From contig NC_063171.1 in assembly GCF_023159225.1 (NCBI RefSeq), forward strand, positions 10,155,886-10,219,885: a DNA stretch of 64,000 bases, given 5' to 3'. The translations under genes were made by a program, and so were the position numbers. Below are positions 1-11,905 of this stretch, one piece after another; position 1 is the stretch's first letter, and each line of letters begins with the position of its first letter. The notes under the pieces were generated by a model. That model made no database searches. It had not been told where the DNA came from and was given only the letters and a program-made list of their open reading frames with translations. This stretch comes from Perognathus longimembris pacificus. Lineage: Eukaryota; Chordata; Mammalia; Rodentia; Heteromyidae.

Positions 1-473
1 CACGGGGAGAATGGTAACCACAAAATCTATGAAAGAGCACTCGGCCTGGCCCTCTGCCAGTGGAAGGCCAAAGGCGTGCTCACATGGGCAAGCGCTAAGT
101 TGAGGAAAGGTTGCTGAAGCCTCCCCTCCCCCCAGTCCCCCCACGTGTTACCAAGAGCGGGGGCGAAAAGGAAGGCATCAGAGACACGCTGCGGTGGTGG
201 GAAGCGTCTCAAAGACTTTAATATGGAAAGGCACTTATATAGAAGTAATGGCGGGAAAGAAAGGGGGCTGGCCAAAGGGCCAGTCATAGGCTAAGGACCA
301 TGTCCATCAAGTGACATCACGAAACTTCCTTTGTGGGCGGGACAACCCCATCATGGTGGCACGCATGTGTTCACCTCCCAAGGGGCGGAGGCTTTCTCTT
401 CCTGTTGAGGCCGGAAGGTGGGAGGGGCTCCTTCCCATTGTCCCAGGGCTGGGGGGAAGGACAGCCCCCAACA
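1..473 (-). mobile_element. Antisense LTR-like segment (possible ERVK-type)
   Basis: Read on the - strand, a TG-start (TGTTGGGGGC) at about 473 is followed by a CpG- and GC-rich U3-like stretch. A TATA-like CTATATAAG lies near 237, an ATTAAA polyadenylation-like signal near 220, and GGTAACA near 146 looks like an LTR end. The remaining 145 bases could be internal leader or U5. I found no flanking duplication or primer-binding site, so the class and the left border are uncertain. Confidence 0.4.

Positions 474-517
<44 letters not shown>
471..517. repeat. (CA)n microsatellite
   Basis: About 23 CA units with one CAT interruption, starting directly at the edge of the LTR-like segment. Confidence 0.97.
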
Positions 518-519
<2 letters not shown>

Positions 520-1464
520 TGATATGCATGACATAGTCAAAAATCATTAGAAAAATTCTGCCATTGCAGTAAAAGGAGCAGGGTCATTGTAACCTCGAAG
601 GACACAGCACAGTCATCCTTCAATACATCAACCTTGATGGTCATGTGTGTAAAGATCTTGATTTTGCATATCTGAGCCCAACAAGTATTATTTGAATAAT
701 ATTTTGTAATTAAATAGGTCACCAAAGTTAATAAAGTTTCATTTGACTTGCATGAAATAAATTTCATTTATCTAGGGAACAATGAATAGAGATGTCACCT
801 TCCCAACTTGCTCAGCTTTTGTTAGTGTTACAAGTGTTAGGCTCAGAACTTTCAGATAGGTTCTTTAGATTTTACAATCATGGCTGAAGTTTCCCAAGAA
901 TTCAACAAAGCTTTCCTCTTCTCCTACTCAAATTTGTCTTAGCACTGTAGCTTATTTTTCCAAACTCTCACCATGTCTTCTGAATCATCTTTGAAAACCT
1001 CAAGGCACCCAGCCAAGCACCCTATATTGTAGGACAAAGCAAGGTTCCCAACCTATTTCCTAAACTACCTAACACAGCACTGGTGCTCCTCTCCTTCACT
1101 CCACCCCCAAAAGGCAATTACTTTGCTGTCACAACATTGAGATCTCTTTTTCCACTAGCTTTATTCTCTCAATCTAAATATACTCCTCATGAATTTCTCT
1201 TCCTCTCAGGGCACCCCTGTTCATTTCTCTGCTTCTTCTCTGTTGTAATTCTCACAGCATCAACAATCCCTTGTCAACCCAACGCCAGTCCTGCTTCCTC
1301 ATCACTGAAAAGGCTCTTATCAGCATATTCTGTAAAGTAATGGTTGTGAAGTTCAACAAATTGTTTTCTCTTTTGTATGTAGCTCATGTGGTCCATCACT
1401 GCATTGACCTTGTTAGATATTCTACATTTGAGCCATGTTTCTAGGTCTTTTTGCTCAGGACATT

Positions 1465-1680
1465 TTTTTTTTAGACAGACTCAATTTCTGTCCAGGAAGA
1501 CCTAGACCATGATCCTCCTATTTACAAAGGATCTACCTTAGCTAGGATGACAAGTTCATCATATCCTCTTTCATGATTGACATTGAGACTCATGAACATT
1601 TTGATCAGGCTGGCCTCAAATTGAGATACTTCTTATCTCATCTTCCTGGGTAGCTGGGATTACTATCATGAGACATTTCC
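1465..1680 (-). mobile_element. Antisense B1/7SL-type SINE, old
   Basis: An oligo-T stretch is followed by a diverged reverse B1 body: gctggcctcaa and then ctgggtagctgggatta, the reverse of the 7SL left-arm core. Confidence 0.6.
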
Positions 1681-1952
1681 ATGGCTTCTCCTGATTCTCC
1701 TGATTCTGTTCTCCTGATTTTCCTGATTTGGCTGCCTCCTTATTTTCTTGATATTTTCCTCCTGTGTTCTTACTCAGTCTTCTGGTACACTATCTACTTA
1801 ATCAATCTCCTGAGCTAGATGTCTAGATATAACCTTGACTGTGTCATGATATCCTTCTCAAGTTATTACAATAGTCTCTTAATATAAGTTTTCCTGCCAA
1901 GACTTATTTCTTACTCTATACTTCTGCAGTTTTTTCTTTAAAAAGTAGATCT

Positions 1953-2151
1953 GGGACTGAGAATGTGACTTAGTGGTAGAGTGCTTGCCTGCCATGCATG
2001 AAGCCCTAGCTTTGATTCCTTAGCACCTCAGCACATATATAGAAAAAGCCAGAAGTGGCACTGTGGCTCAAGTTGGCAGAGTGCTAGCCTTGAGAAAAAG
2101 AAGCCAGGGACAGTGCTCAGGCCCTGAGTCCAAGTCCCAGGACTGGAAAAA
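1953..2151 (+). mobile_element. ID-Geo dimeric SINE
   Basis: The ID-like left arm has a box A region (gtgacttagtggtagagtg) and a decayed box B (tttgattcctt). The Geo right arm (ccagaagtggcactgtggc) ends in an A-tail. The flanks agtagatct / aaatagatct suggest a TSD. Confidence 0.85.
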
Positions 2152-2384
2152 AATAGATCTGTTATGTTCTTGACTTATCAGCTCACCACTAAAATCCCTG
2201 TGTTCTAAATAAAGTCACAACCATTTCTCAACCTACATTTCCAGCCCCATTTCCTGGCACTTTCAGTCTACCCTCTCAGGAACTTTTAAGCAATTTTAAG
2301 TATGCTCTATTTGTTATGATTTTAATTTTGACAAATCATTGTTCCCATATAGGGTATCTGCTTTTTTTTTTTTTTGCTCCTGTA

Positions 2385-2500
2385 AATTCCTGTTCATCAT
2401 TCAAGACCCAAATCAAATGCATCTCTTTGCAAAGACTGCCAAACTGACCCTAAGTAATGCCACCTTTAGCACTGCCTATGCACTTTTTGCTGTCTTGAGG
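2385..2500 (+). mobile_element. L2 remnant (probable)
   Basis: The stretch cctgttcatcattcaagacc and the following caaatgcatctcttt resemble the L2 3' region ('...ttcaagacccagctcaaatgtcacctc...'). Family call from memory. Confidence 0.5.
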
Positions 2501-2893
2501 AAGTTACCAGCTGTATTCAGCCTGCTGACATCTATAGGTTGTGGGTTTGCTGTTATTCCTGCTCCCCGACTATTGACTGAGCAGGCAATTTAAGGTTCTG
2601 CTTGGTATCATGAAACATTCCTTAAATGTGTGCTAAACAAATGAGTTAGGCTTGTTTTCCTAGAGAAAAACTAAAACTAAGTCAGATTATATTGAAAATG
2701 GGAGATAAATATTGCAGAAAATTGGCCTCTCCATGACTACAGGACTGGTTTGGAAAATTGCACAGATTAAAAATATAATTGTAATTTATCATAGGCTATT
2801 AATGCTGTATGAAATAAATTCATTTTTGTTAATAAATATTGGTAAGTAGGGTCTACTTTTTAATATAGGCAAGGATCCAAGCACCAGAGAGAT

Positions 2894-3005
2894 TTTTTGA
2901 TTTTGAGAAAAGGTTCTCCCTACACTCAGATTGTCCTTGAATTCAAGGTCCTTCTGCCTCCACTTCCCCATTGCTGGGGTTATGAACATGCAGCACCACA
3001 CCCAG
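2894..3005 (-). mobile_element. Antisense B1 SINE
   Basis: Reads as a reverse classic B1: tgagaaaaggttctcccta, ttgctggggttatgaacatg, ending cacacccagctt. Confidence 0.75.
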
Positions 3006-3374
3006 CTTGAGAACATTGCTTTGGAACAGTGTCTACCTCAGAATGATGTTATATAGCCTGCAGAAGTTCACCCCAGTAATACTCCTCTTAAATCTTCCCA
3101 ATGACCTAGTTGAACTCAGAGCATCCCAGGCTAGGAAATCTCATCATCCTCCAGCGACATAGTCAAGCATAAATCTTACCAGCTGGTGTGAATTTTAAAG
3201 AGCAAAGTAGTTATTTGAATACTCATAGGAATCTCAAATTTAATGTAACCCAAATGGGATATTTTATTTCCCTGCAAGGCACAGTCCTTATAAGCATCTT
3301 CTAAGTGTGAAAACAAAAACTTGAATGTCATTCTAGATTGAGGCTTCTCAACCCTGACACATTGACCTTTTTCT

Positions 3375-3396
3375 GGTGTGTGTGTGTGCGTGTGTG

Positions 3397-3433
<37 letters not shown>
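3375..3433. repeat. (TG)n microsatellite
   Basis: TG units with CG and AC interruptions in the first half and a pure run in the second. Confidence 0.97.
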
Positions 3434-3436
<3 letters not shown>

Positions 3437-4059
3437 GTTTGGCATGGGGGAAAGAGTGAAGGATGGGAGGAGGGAGACATGTTGAGGCACAAGATCTCGT
3501 CATCTTCCTGTTTGAAAGCCATAGCTGTACATTCTTGATTTTCCTTCACTTGCCACTTCTACCCTCAACCATATCTCATCCCTTCACAAATTCTCCCCAT
3601 AATATTAAAAATATCCATAGCCATCTCTAGGGTGCCTATATCACTTATTGTCTAACTGAGTACACTTGCAAGAGTGAAAGGATGTGCTGCTGATCATTAC
3701 ATTGATGAAAATCTATGACATGCACAATGCCTTGGTATCTCTAGCCCCAACCTCCACTCTCTGAAGCCTGTACTATTGCAGTAACATCCTTCCATCCCAT
3801 TCCTACTCTCCTGCTCCTAATTGGTTTCACAGCCTTCATTGTTGCCTTCTCCTAGTAACTAGAGTGCATTTACAATACAAAATGTAAGAAGATTATGTTA
3901 TTTCCATTATAGAAGCATCCAATGATAACCTACTATCCATCTGAGAACAAGAGCACAGTTCCTTTCTTCCTCTCTGGTCTCAGCTCACAGACCATTCCTT
4001 AGTCCCACTCTACTCTCTACTCACAAACTCAGGACTTTCTATTTATCAGCCTCTGTCTA

Positions 4060-4610
4060 AATGTTTTCATTTGCTGTTGTGTAACTAGCTCCTTTCTACT
4101 TATCAAGTCTTAATTTTTTCTCCACTTCAGTGAAGTCCATTCCATCCCCAATGCCCTGTAACTTGATCACGGCTTACCACTTGGTTCCTTCCTCACCCTT
4201 AACCTCTTTCTATAATGGCCTTTATTTTCACCTTGTCTTTGAGGTATGGCATGCCCAGTGTCACTAACCAATAAAGTGCGCTAATCTTAAATATGTTGCT
4301 CTATGAATTTCAACATTGGTATAAGTACCTGTAGCACTAAGCGAGTTGAGATGACTACTTCTAGTAAGTAGGAGCTCTCTTGTGTTCTTTGGGAGCTGTG
4401 CTGCTTTTCACTTACCACACATTTCATTCAATTCTCCATTAACAACTCTTGGCCACAATCTATAAGTTGTTTGTTCATTACCTAGTTTTCTGATCTTCCT
4501 ATTAGAATGAAAGTTCCTTAACAGAAGAGATTATGCTTATCTACTTTTTCATTTTCTAAATAGCTAGCTTAGTTTTGTCATATAACAATATTCTTTTTGT
4601 TAGGTAAATA
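4060..4610 (+). mobile_element. L2 remnant with 3' end
   Basis: The segment carries L2-like landmarks in order: tctaaatgttttcatttg, cttcagtgaagtccattcc, then attagaatgaaagttcctta and a terminal gtaaataaaagga, matching the L2 3' end pattern. Confidence 0.5.
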
Positions 4611-5016
4611 AAAGGATCGAGTTTTGACTCCATATAATCTGAAGAATCCATGTATCAAATTCCTTCAGTGGTCTTGCTTCAATGCATCCATAAATTTGGG
4701 GGAAAGATAAAAATTCAAATAATATGTGAGGTGTGTTTACATAGTGTGAAAACACCACTCAGTAATTGCTTCACAGCTCTACCTTCATTTTAAGATGAAT
4801 CCTACCAGAGATTCCAATTGGTGAAAATTTTAGAACAAGAAGCTATCTATTTTCTTATCTTTGTAGTCCTGTACATGGTTTCTAAAATAGCTTATAAGGA
4901 AAGCTTTGGAGAGGGTTCAGAACATCAAAGTAAAAATATTTCCTCCCATTTAGTAATATTTTAAACAAAGGCCTAGTTAAGTTTTCAAAGACAACATCTC
5001 TAAAATTGAGATAAAG

Positions 5017-5275
5017 AGGCTGCATATGTAGGTGGCTCATTCCTGAAACCCTATCTACTCAGGAGACTGAGATTTGAGGATCCTAGTTCAAAACCAGCCT
5101 AGGCAGAAAAGTCCATTAGACTATCTCCACTAAAACCATATTAAAAAAAAAAAAAAGCCAGAAATGGAGCTGTGGCTCAAGTGGTAGGATGCTAATCTTG
5201 AGTAAAAGAAGTTTAGTGACAGTGCCCAGATCCAGAGTTCAAGCCTCAAACTGGCATTAAAATAAACAAACAAAA
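5017..5275 (+). mobile_element. B1-headed dimeric SINE with Geo-like right arm
   Basis: The left arm is 7SL/B1-like (ggtggctcattcctgaaacc, tactcaggagactgag). An A-rich linker follows, then a right arm ctgtggctcaagtggtagga ... gagttcaagcct. Confidence 0.75.
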
Positions 5276-5319
5276 AATCAGATAAAGTGGGTTTTCACAG
5301 GTTACAGTACAGAAATTGA

Positions 5320-5550
<231 letters not shown>

Positions 5551-5886
5551 TAAATAATAGAAAACCTGGATGTTCTTTGTCTTCAGGATATACAACCAAA
5601 ACTAAGTATTACTCCCATGGACATTAAACCACTATGCTATGTACTTGTTTTAATGTCTATAGCCAGCTAGCCAAGGCTACTGCATGAAATATAAAGTGCT
5701 ATGCATTTGTCACTCTGAAACACTTTTAGACCAATCTGCCGATTCGAACTACTGTTACTGTTAACAACCACCAAGATTTTCACTGTGTCCAAATCCTTAC
5801 ATAAGAGAAGGAAGAGACTGAGATAGATAACTTCTGTCAATCTTTAAGGTGTTTTTTGATTGACAGAATATTAACTTGAAATTGTC

Positions 5887-5965
5887 ACACAGAGTCTCAT
5901 GGGGTAGAGCACCTACCTACAAAGTAACCATGAGTTCAAAACCCAGTGTTACCAAAATAATTTTA
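5887..5965 (+). mobile_element. tRNA-like/ID SINE fragment
   Basis: A diverged box A region (tcatggggtagagcacctac) and box B (gagttcaaaaccc), followed by an A-rich end. Confidence 0.5.
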
Positions 5966-6269
5966 TATGCTTTTATACAAAGAAATTAACTGTTTTTTAA
6001 ACAATGTATTTGGCTAAACAATGTATCTGTCTATGTAAAAACAGCAGATACTATAGAGAGATATTATACCCTTAACAGGAGAGCAGTGCTCTAGTATGTC
6101 CCACAAATAACAACAAGGAAACCTGTGGTATATCTGTTTACATGAAACTCCATGATAGCTGGGACTCTGGCCTCTGAATGTAATGAAATACAATCTTAAA
6201 GTAAAGCTGATTTTTTGTTGTTGTAAAGATGAGGAAGTTGAGCCTCATTCTTTCTGACATCTGCTCGAT

Positions 6270-6343
6270 CTTTATGTATATAAAGTATGTATATGTGTAT
6301 ATGTATATGCTCGATCTATATGTATATATATATATATATATAT
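6270..6343. repeat. (TATG)n/(TA)n simple repeat
   Basis: Alternating TATG units turn into about 12 TA units; AT-only and likely length-variable. Confidence 0.9.
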
Positions 6344-6539
6344 TTTAACAGACAATCTGTGTCAGTGTTCCTCAGAGACATTTCTACTTCAAGCTGTGTG
6401 ACCCAACCTTTCTGGCCTTCAGATATATCATTTTTATAAATAAATTAAAACTATCTTTATTTCAGTATGGATTACCTGAATTAAAATAATTTACCAGGTA
6501 TTACTAGCCTATCAGGTTATAAGAACAAGAGTCATAGTC

Positions 6540-6740
6540 ACATGTCACTGACTTGGACCTGTAAACCTAGCTGTTCATGGTTCAAAGGCAGTCTAGGCAG
6601 AAAAGTCTGAGGGACTATTTCCAATTATCTGGCAAAAAGGTAGACTGAAATTTTGTTTCAAGTGGTATGATACCAGTCATGAATGAGCCTAACAACCACA
6701 AAGCTCTGAATTCAAACCCCAATACTAGCAAAAAGAAGAA
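6540..6740 (+). mobile_element. B1-headed dimeric SINE, old
   Basis: A diverged 7SL left arm (cctgtaaacctagctgttca) with ggcagaaaagtctgaggga, and a right arm ending ctgaattcaaaccccaa. Confidence 0.55.
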
Positions 6741-6749
6741 CTAGAGATA

Positions 6750-6830
6750 ATATTATTGTTGTTGTTGTTGCTATTTTATAGTGCTGGGGTTGAACCCAGG
6801 CCAATGTGCTAGGCAAGCAATTTAGCTTCT
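6750..6830 (-). mobile_element. Antisense tRNA-like SINE
   Basis: A (TTG)n lead-in is followed by gtgctggggttgaacccagg and tgctaggcaagcaatttagc, the reverse of an ID/dID arm. Confidence 0.6.
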
Positions 6831-7039
6831 ATCTTTTAAAATCAGGCAGTGAGGTACAAATCAGATTCCAAATATCAATCTTATTGTGGCACAAAATATT
6901 ACACATTCTTTTTCTAGCTTTTAGATGCATTTAATCTTGAAGAATTTGCCTTTGCCCATATAATACTAAAATCTTAGAATTCAATCAAAACATCTCTTAG
7001 ATGTGTGTTTTTAATTTATGATGAAGAAAAATGATGTGT

Positions 7040-7115
7040 AAAGAGAGCTATTGCATTTATAAACTGCTTTGTTAAATAGCAACTTCTTTGCACAACTACT
7101 TAAAGATAATAATAA
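7040..7115 (+). mobile_element. L1 3'-end fragment
   Basis: The sequence attgcatttataaactgctt ... caactacttaaagataataat is shared with the 3' end of the L1 copy at 31225-31310, showing that both belong to the same L1 lineage. Confidence 0.5.
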
Positions 7116-7475
7116 AAAGAAAAAAGTGTAAAAAATTAAAAGTGTAAACAAATAAAAATTACACATATAAAGCAAGTTGTATGCCAATCAATCATCTTTT
7201 TATTTACCAAATACATTTCTAGCATTTGTCATGTATAGGCCACTTAATATGTTAAGCAGAATCCCCTAATGTGTGTTAAAGAAGAAAAAATGGGTAAAAT
7301 TAAATTTTAAAAAGACAGCTAAAAAAATGTGACTGCCTTAAGTTTACAAAGTTAGCCAGTGAATGATTCCCATTCAGACATGACTTGATTTTTGTACCAC
7401 ACCATCCTACCAAACATTTGTGTTGGCCTTACCTGTTCTGGATTGACGTTCTTCCACTAAATTCATTCCTTCAGT

Positions 7476-7614
7476 CTGGCTTTTTGCTGCTTATGTTGGA
7501 GATGGGGGGTGGGGGGCAGTGAACTTTTCTACCCAGTCTGGCCTTGAACCTCAGTCCATCAGATCTTAACCTCCTGAGTAAGTGTATTATGGGTGTGAGT
7601 CACCAGTGCCCAAC
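7476..7614 (-). mobile_element. Antisense B1/7SL SINE arm
   Basis: Reverse 7SL arm: ctggccttgaacctcagtcc, taacctcctgagtaagtgta, gtgagtcaccagtgcccaac. A G-rich expansion (ggggggtggggggcag) interrupts it. Confidence 0.65.
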
Positions 7615-8097
7615 TGGAAATATTTTTTAAACACAATACAAATTAATTCAAACACGAGTCACATGCTACCATTCAGGATGCATTATAATTATACTTCTTC
7701 CAAAAAGTGAATTGAAAGTGAATTATTATAAAGCTGAAATTATATTTTTCCTTTCAGATACGTTAAAATAATATTCCAAGCTAAATTAAAAATAAGTCAT
7801 ACAAAGCTTTTTTATTCTACCTGTTTTTCACATTCTCCATATTTCTCTATTTCTCTATATATAGATGTACATATATACATATACATATATGTGTATGTGT
7901 AATCAGGGGGAAAGAGTAATTTAAAAAATAATCAATTCAGTATGTATATAACCCTGTAAGAAGCATAACTAAGAGAGAGTTCATAGTCTATAGTTATAGA
8001 CTATAGTCATAAAATATTCAACCCATGTCAGTTCCTCACTGGAACTTAAAATGTGGAAAGAACTAATTTGAGATTCACGACACAAGGAAAGAAGTTT

Positions 8098-8335
8098 TGT
8101 GTGTGTGTGTGTGTGTGTGTGCCAAAACTCAAGGCCTGGGCACTATCCCTAAAGATTTTACTCAAGGCTAGTGCTCTACCACTTGAACCATAGTTCTACT
8201 TCTGGCTTTTTCAGTGGTTAATTGGAAATATGAGTCTTATGGACTTTTCTGCTTGATCTGACTTTGAACCATGATCCTCAGATTTCAATCAACTGAAGTA
8301 GCTAGAATTAAAGGAATGAGCCACCAGACCCTGGC
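8098..8335 (-). mobile_element. Antisense B1-headed dimeric SINE with TG microsatellite tail
   Basis: A (TG)n run at 8098-8121 replaces the usual poly-T. Then come ggctagtgctctaccacttg (right arm) and ttgaaccatgatcctcagat (7SL arm), ending gagccaccagaccctggc. Confidence 0.75.
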
Positions 8336-8514
8336 ATATTTTTTTCTTCTTTAGTAATATTATTTGTTTAAAATATTTCTTTTCAAAATATAAAACTTTT
8401 ATTATTTTCTGAAGTTTATTTGACATAGTGTCTTAAGTTTTTATTCAATAAATTTTGAGAATTTGATATATTGAAAATTATATTTTTATAAGTAAAAGTA
8501 GCAACTAGGTGTCT

Positions 8515-8930
8515 ATAGCAACTTTGAAGATAGAACTGAAAAAACATGGTTCAAAACCAGCCCAGGCAGAAAAGTTCATAGAATCCTTTCCAAACCCACA
8601 TGGCTGGACAAAGTGACATATATCTGTCACCTTAAGCTATGAAGGAGATTTATAGCAGAAAAGGTTTGGTTCCAGCTTAGGACAGATAGAAAAATCCAAG
8701 GGATTCTACCAACAATTGGGAAGCTGGAGGTGTTGGTATAGGCCTGTCATCTCAGAGACAATGGAAAGCCTGAAAATAGGTGGACCTAAGCTTCCAGCAT
8801 GGGAAATGAGACTCAATCCTAAAATGAACCACTGAAAAAGAGGGGTGGAAGTATGGCTCAGCTGGTGAGTGCCAGACTAGCAAGTACTAGCCCCTGAGTT
8901 CAAACCTCAGTTCTATCACCACCAAAAAGG
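8515..8930 (+). mobile_element. Trimeric SINE: 7SL-like + 7SL-like + tRNA-like arm
   Basis: A fragment of a 7SL arm (gttcaaaaccagcccaggca) leads into a first body (gtgacatatatctgtcacct) and a second 7SL-like body (gttggtataggcctgtcatc ... cttccagcatgggaaatgag). A tRNA-like arm follows (gtatggctcagctggtgagt ... gagttcaaacctcag). Highly diverged, so the monomer borders are approximate. Confidence 0.5.
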
Positions 8931-9179
8931 AGAGAGAAAGTGGGAAACAGGATGGATGTTGAGAAAGACATCCTATAAAATAGAATCTACCTATATATAG
9001 CTATAAGAAAAAGATAAATACATGGTTAAGCAGACTGAACTGTTTGAAAATAGCAAAGATAATGACTGGGTTTTGTTTTCTATACTGTCTCTGGAAGCGT
9101 TGATGTTAAACTCAAATGTTGACTCTGATCAAGCTCCCTACTTGGTCCTCCAAGCTACTGAAGCACTATCTAGTCTCCC

Positions 9180-9365
9180 TAATTGCTAAGTAATCTAATC
9201 ATGCATGTCTGACATTAATCCCTAACAATGCAGGAGGTGAGAAATTTTACTGATTATCTTTATTTTCAGGATGGGCAAAACTCAGAGATAGTAAAACACT
9301 TGAAGTCATATGACTATTGACAATAGAAGCAGGAGTTAAATCCATTTCTAAGTTCTATCATATGT
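9180..9365 (+). mobile_element. MIR remnant (possible)
   Basis: A MIR-like order of blocks: attttcaggatgggcaaaac, gtaaaacacttgaagtcata and a degenerate end (caggagttaaatcc). Confidence 0.4.
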
Positions 9366-10437
9366 AACGTCACTGCACATGAAACACTGCTGCTGGATTT
9401 CTTCCTACATCTGTTCTCAGATAGTTGAACAGATACATTGTCATTATCTGCACAACACTTATGTAAAAATTACAAAGCAAGCTGGATAAGTGCAAGCTGT
9501 TTTTGTGAGGTTAGATATCATAGGCATGTATAGTACACTACTAAAAATTAGATTCCCAAATTTTGAAGAGTTCCTCCAGCTCTGAGAAACTTTGGAATTT
9601 ATAACTTCATAGTACTGAATCATCATTTCCATTGTTTTTTTCATATTAAGAGTCTGAAAACTATTATTTTACATGCTTACCTCAGGTAAAATTGACTGAT
9701 AAACATTTACATTGAAAAAATGTTGTGTAATTATAATTATACTGGGTAGTGTTTATTAATGAGAATGTGATAGGTAGGATGATAAAAGGGTCTTCTTTTA
9801 TCATAAGCCTTGTCCTTGGTTATATAATCAACTCAATCTATTCCAGATGAAGCAGTGAAGGGATTCTGTAGTTAGATTTAAGGAGCTAATCAGCTGAACT
9901 TCATATAAGGAGATCATCCTAGATTATCTCAGTGGATCCAAAGTACTGTCTTAAAAATAAGACGGGAAGGGAAGAAAGAGTCTTGGGTCTCTATTGCTGT
10001 TGCTGAGGTGTCCAAACACTACAGCTAAATAGGAGTTTCTAGAAGCTCAGCAACCCTAGCTGACATCTAGAAAGCAAAGGGATCTCAGACTGCCAATTTG
10101 AATGAACTTGGAGTTGGATTCATCCCCATAGACTCCAGTAAAAATGTGTTTCATATAACTCTTTGATTTTTACCCTGGATTTCTAGTCCATGTAATTTTT
10201 GAGCTAATAAAAAGGTGGTACATTAATCGCTTAGGTTTGTGATCCCTTGTTTGGGCAACAGTAGATAAACCATAATACAGAAGGGACGGTATAAACATTC
10301 AAAAACAAAAAGTTTACTCATAATTATAGTTAAAAGAAACCAAACTATGGCTTTGGGAGGAATTCAAACTTTAGCATTAGTGTAAGGAAGCATGGCACTG
10401 GAGAAGGAAGCTAGAGAAGAGAAGGGTAAGAATTGGG

Positions 10438-10878
10438 GTGGCTGCAAAACCTTCAGCAATTTATGCTGGGGTAGGTCTAATTGTTAGTGGAGCTGTTAAG
10501 TGTGGCCTGATAATGATTAGTTATATAGGATTAATAGTTTTTAAAATTTATTTAGGAGGAATGTTAGTGGTATTTGGGTATACTACCAATATAGTAACTG
10601 ACAAGTATCCTGAAACATGAAGTTCAAATGTTTGATTCTGGTTTTTACTATTATCAGGAATTTTATTAGAGGGTGTTTTAGTAATTGCTATTTTAAATTA
10701 TGGTGGAGTGGAAATGCTAAAAGATTTATATAGTATAGAGGATTGGATAGCTTATGATGGAGATGGGATACTATTGATTCTTGAAGATTCTGTTAGGGTT
10801 GGGGCTATGTATAGTTATGGAAATTGATTGATAGTTTCTGGGTGATCTTTATTTGTGGGGGTGTTTATTATTATTATT
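10438..10878 (+). pseudogene. MT-ND6: ND6 pseudogene in NUMT
   Basis: Read with the vertebrate mitochondrial code, 147 codons run from KPSAIYAG through YPETW and GDWxxYD-like motifs to WSLFVGVFIIII. Two nuclear-code stops are TGA read as Trp, as expected. One AGG (a stop in mitochondrial code) replaces an expected Gly codon, and TAG at 10879 replaces the terminal Glu region. The near-intact frame suggests a moderately recent transfer. Confidence 0.88.
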
Positions 10879-11314
10879 TAGATTACACGTGGAATTTTAA
10901 TTAATATAGAAATTATTAGAGTGAATGAGAGGATAAAAGAGAAGAAATAGATTTTTACTAGTCCTTTATGATTTGATATTATGTGGATGCTGATATATGA
11001 ATGAAAGAAATAGTTTTTGGTATAACTTTTTCTGTTCAGGTGTAATCTAGAATAGATATAGCTAATTTTTGGCTAAATGAGAGGTAAATCATAGGTAGTA
11101 GTTGATGAATAATTGTTGCGAAAAATCCTAATATATTAGAAAAGCTAAATGAATATGAGTTTGGGTAAAATTTAAAATAGTATGATATGTTGAGTTCTAT
11201 AGCAATAATGAAGCCTAATAGGGTTACTATTAGGGCTGAAAATTTAATGAAGGATGGTATGGTTATGGTTTGAGTATTAGTAGGACTAATAAAGTTAGTA
11301 GTTAAGAATCCTAC
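10878..11314 (-). pseudogene. MT-ND5: ND5 pseudogene, 3' part, in NUMT
   Basis: On the - strand the frame reads from GFLTTNFISPTN through YYFKFYPNSYSFSFSNILGF to the ND5 terminus (IPRVI, stop at 10880-10878). YKFYPN and SFSFSN are typical of rodent ND5. A nuclear TGA interrupts at Trp positions. Confidence 0.88.
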
Positions 11315-11681
11315 TGTTGTAGGGAGCAAAGCTGACTCCATCTTGACTAGGGAAACATGGTAGAAATGTTTGGGGGAGTAGAGCTGACTCCATCTTGATT
11401 ATTAGGTCAACCGGACCTCAAAATTCTGCTTCTGTAAATGGCTTGCTTAACTTGTTTGTTGCTTGCTCTTCCCCCTATGTCAACCCCCTACATCTGTGCT
11501 ACGCTTTTACCTTTATAAGCCCCAAATTGAGGGGTGCTTGGGGTCACAGTGCCAGCACCTGAGTCTGCACTGTGTTCCTGGCCGGTCTGTTGGCTTTTTG
11601 CTTCCACAATAAACCCATCTTTTTACTTGAGACAGTGGTGGACTCCTGGAGGGACGTGGAATCTCCGTCGAGCCCCTAACA
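11315..11681 (+). mobile_element. Solo LTR (class I/gammaretrovirus-like) inside the NUMT
   Basis: It begins TGTTGTAGGG, ends CCCCTAACA, and is flanked by CTAC on both sides (11311-11314 and 11682-11685), a 4-bp duplication typical of ERV1. TTTATAAGCC near 11512 is a TATA-like box and AATAAA at 11608 a poly(A) signal. There is no internal retroviral sequence, so it arose by LTR-LTR recombination. Class is inferred from TSD length only. Confidence 0.85.
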
Positions 11682-11685
11682 CTAC

Positions 11686-11905
11686 AAAGATCCTACCTAG
11701 TAATACTCATTTAATAGGAATGATATGTTTTGGGTTGTTTTCATTGGTTAACAGGTAATGATTGTGGGTGGTTTGCTAATACAAGAAAAATAATTTGTGT
11801 ACTGTACATGGCAGTGAATGAGGTTGCAATGATAGTTATTAATAGGGCTCAGGCATTTGTATACAACATGTTTATGAGGATTGTTCATTGTGTTGTTATT
11901 GACCT
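11686..11905 (-). pseudogene. MT-ND5: ND5 pseudogene, upstream part, in NUMT
   Basis: The - strand reads TNAWALLITIIATSFTAMYS and continues towards NENNPKHIIPIKW next to the LTR, both ND5 segments. A one-base shift separates the two, so the frame is broken. It joins the segment left of the LTR in register if the LTR and one CTAC copy are disregarded. Confidence 0.82.

Noticed and set aside
307..550. Overlapping frames with Thr-His or Cys-Val repeats
   Set aside because: Translation of the CA microsatellite and LTR-like sequence.
10438..10620. 60-codon + strand frame with membrane-like segments
   Set aside because: It is mitochondrial ND6 inside a NUMT; the frame stops only because TGA is read as a stop in the nuclear code.
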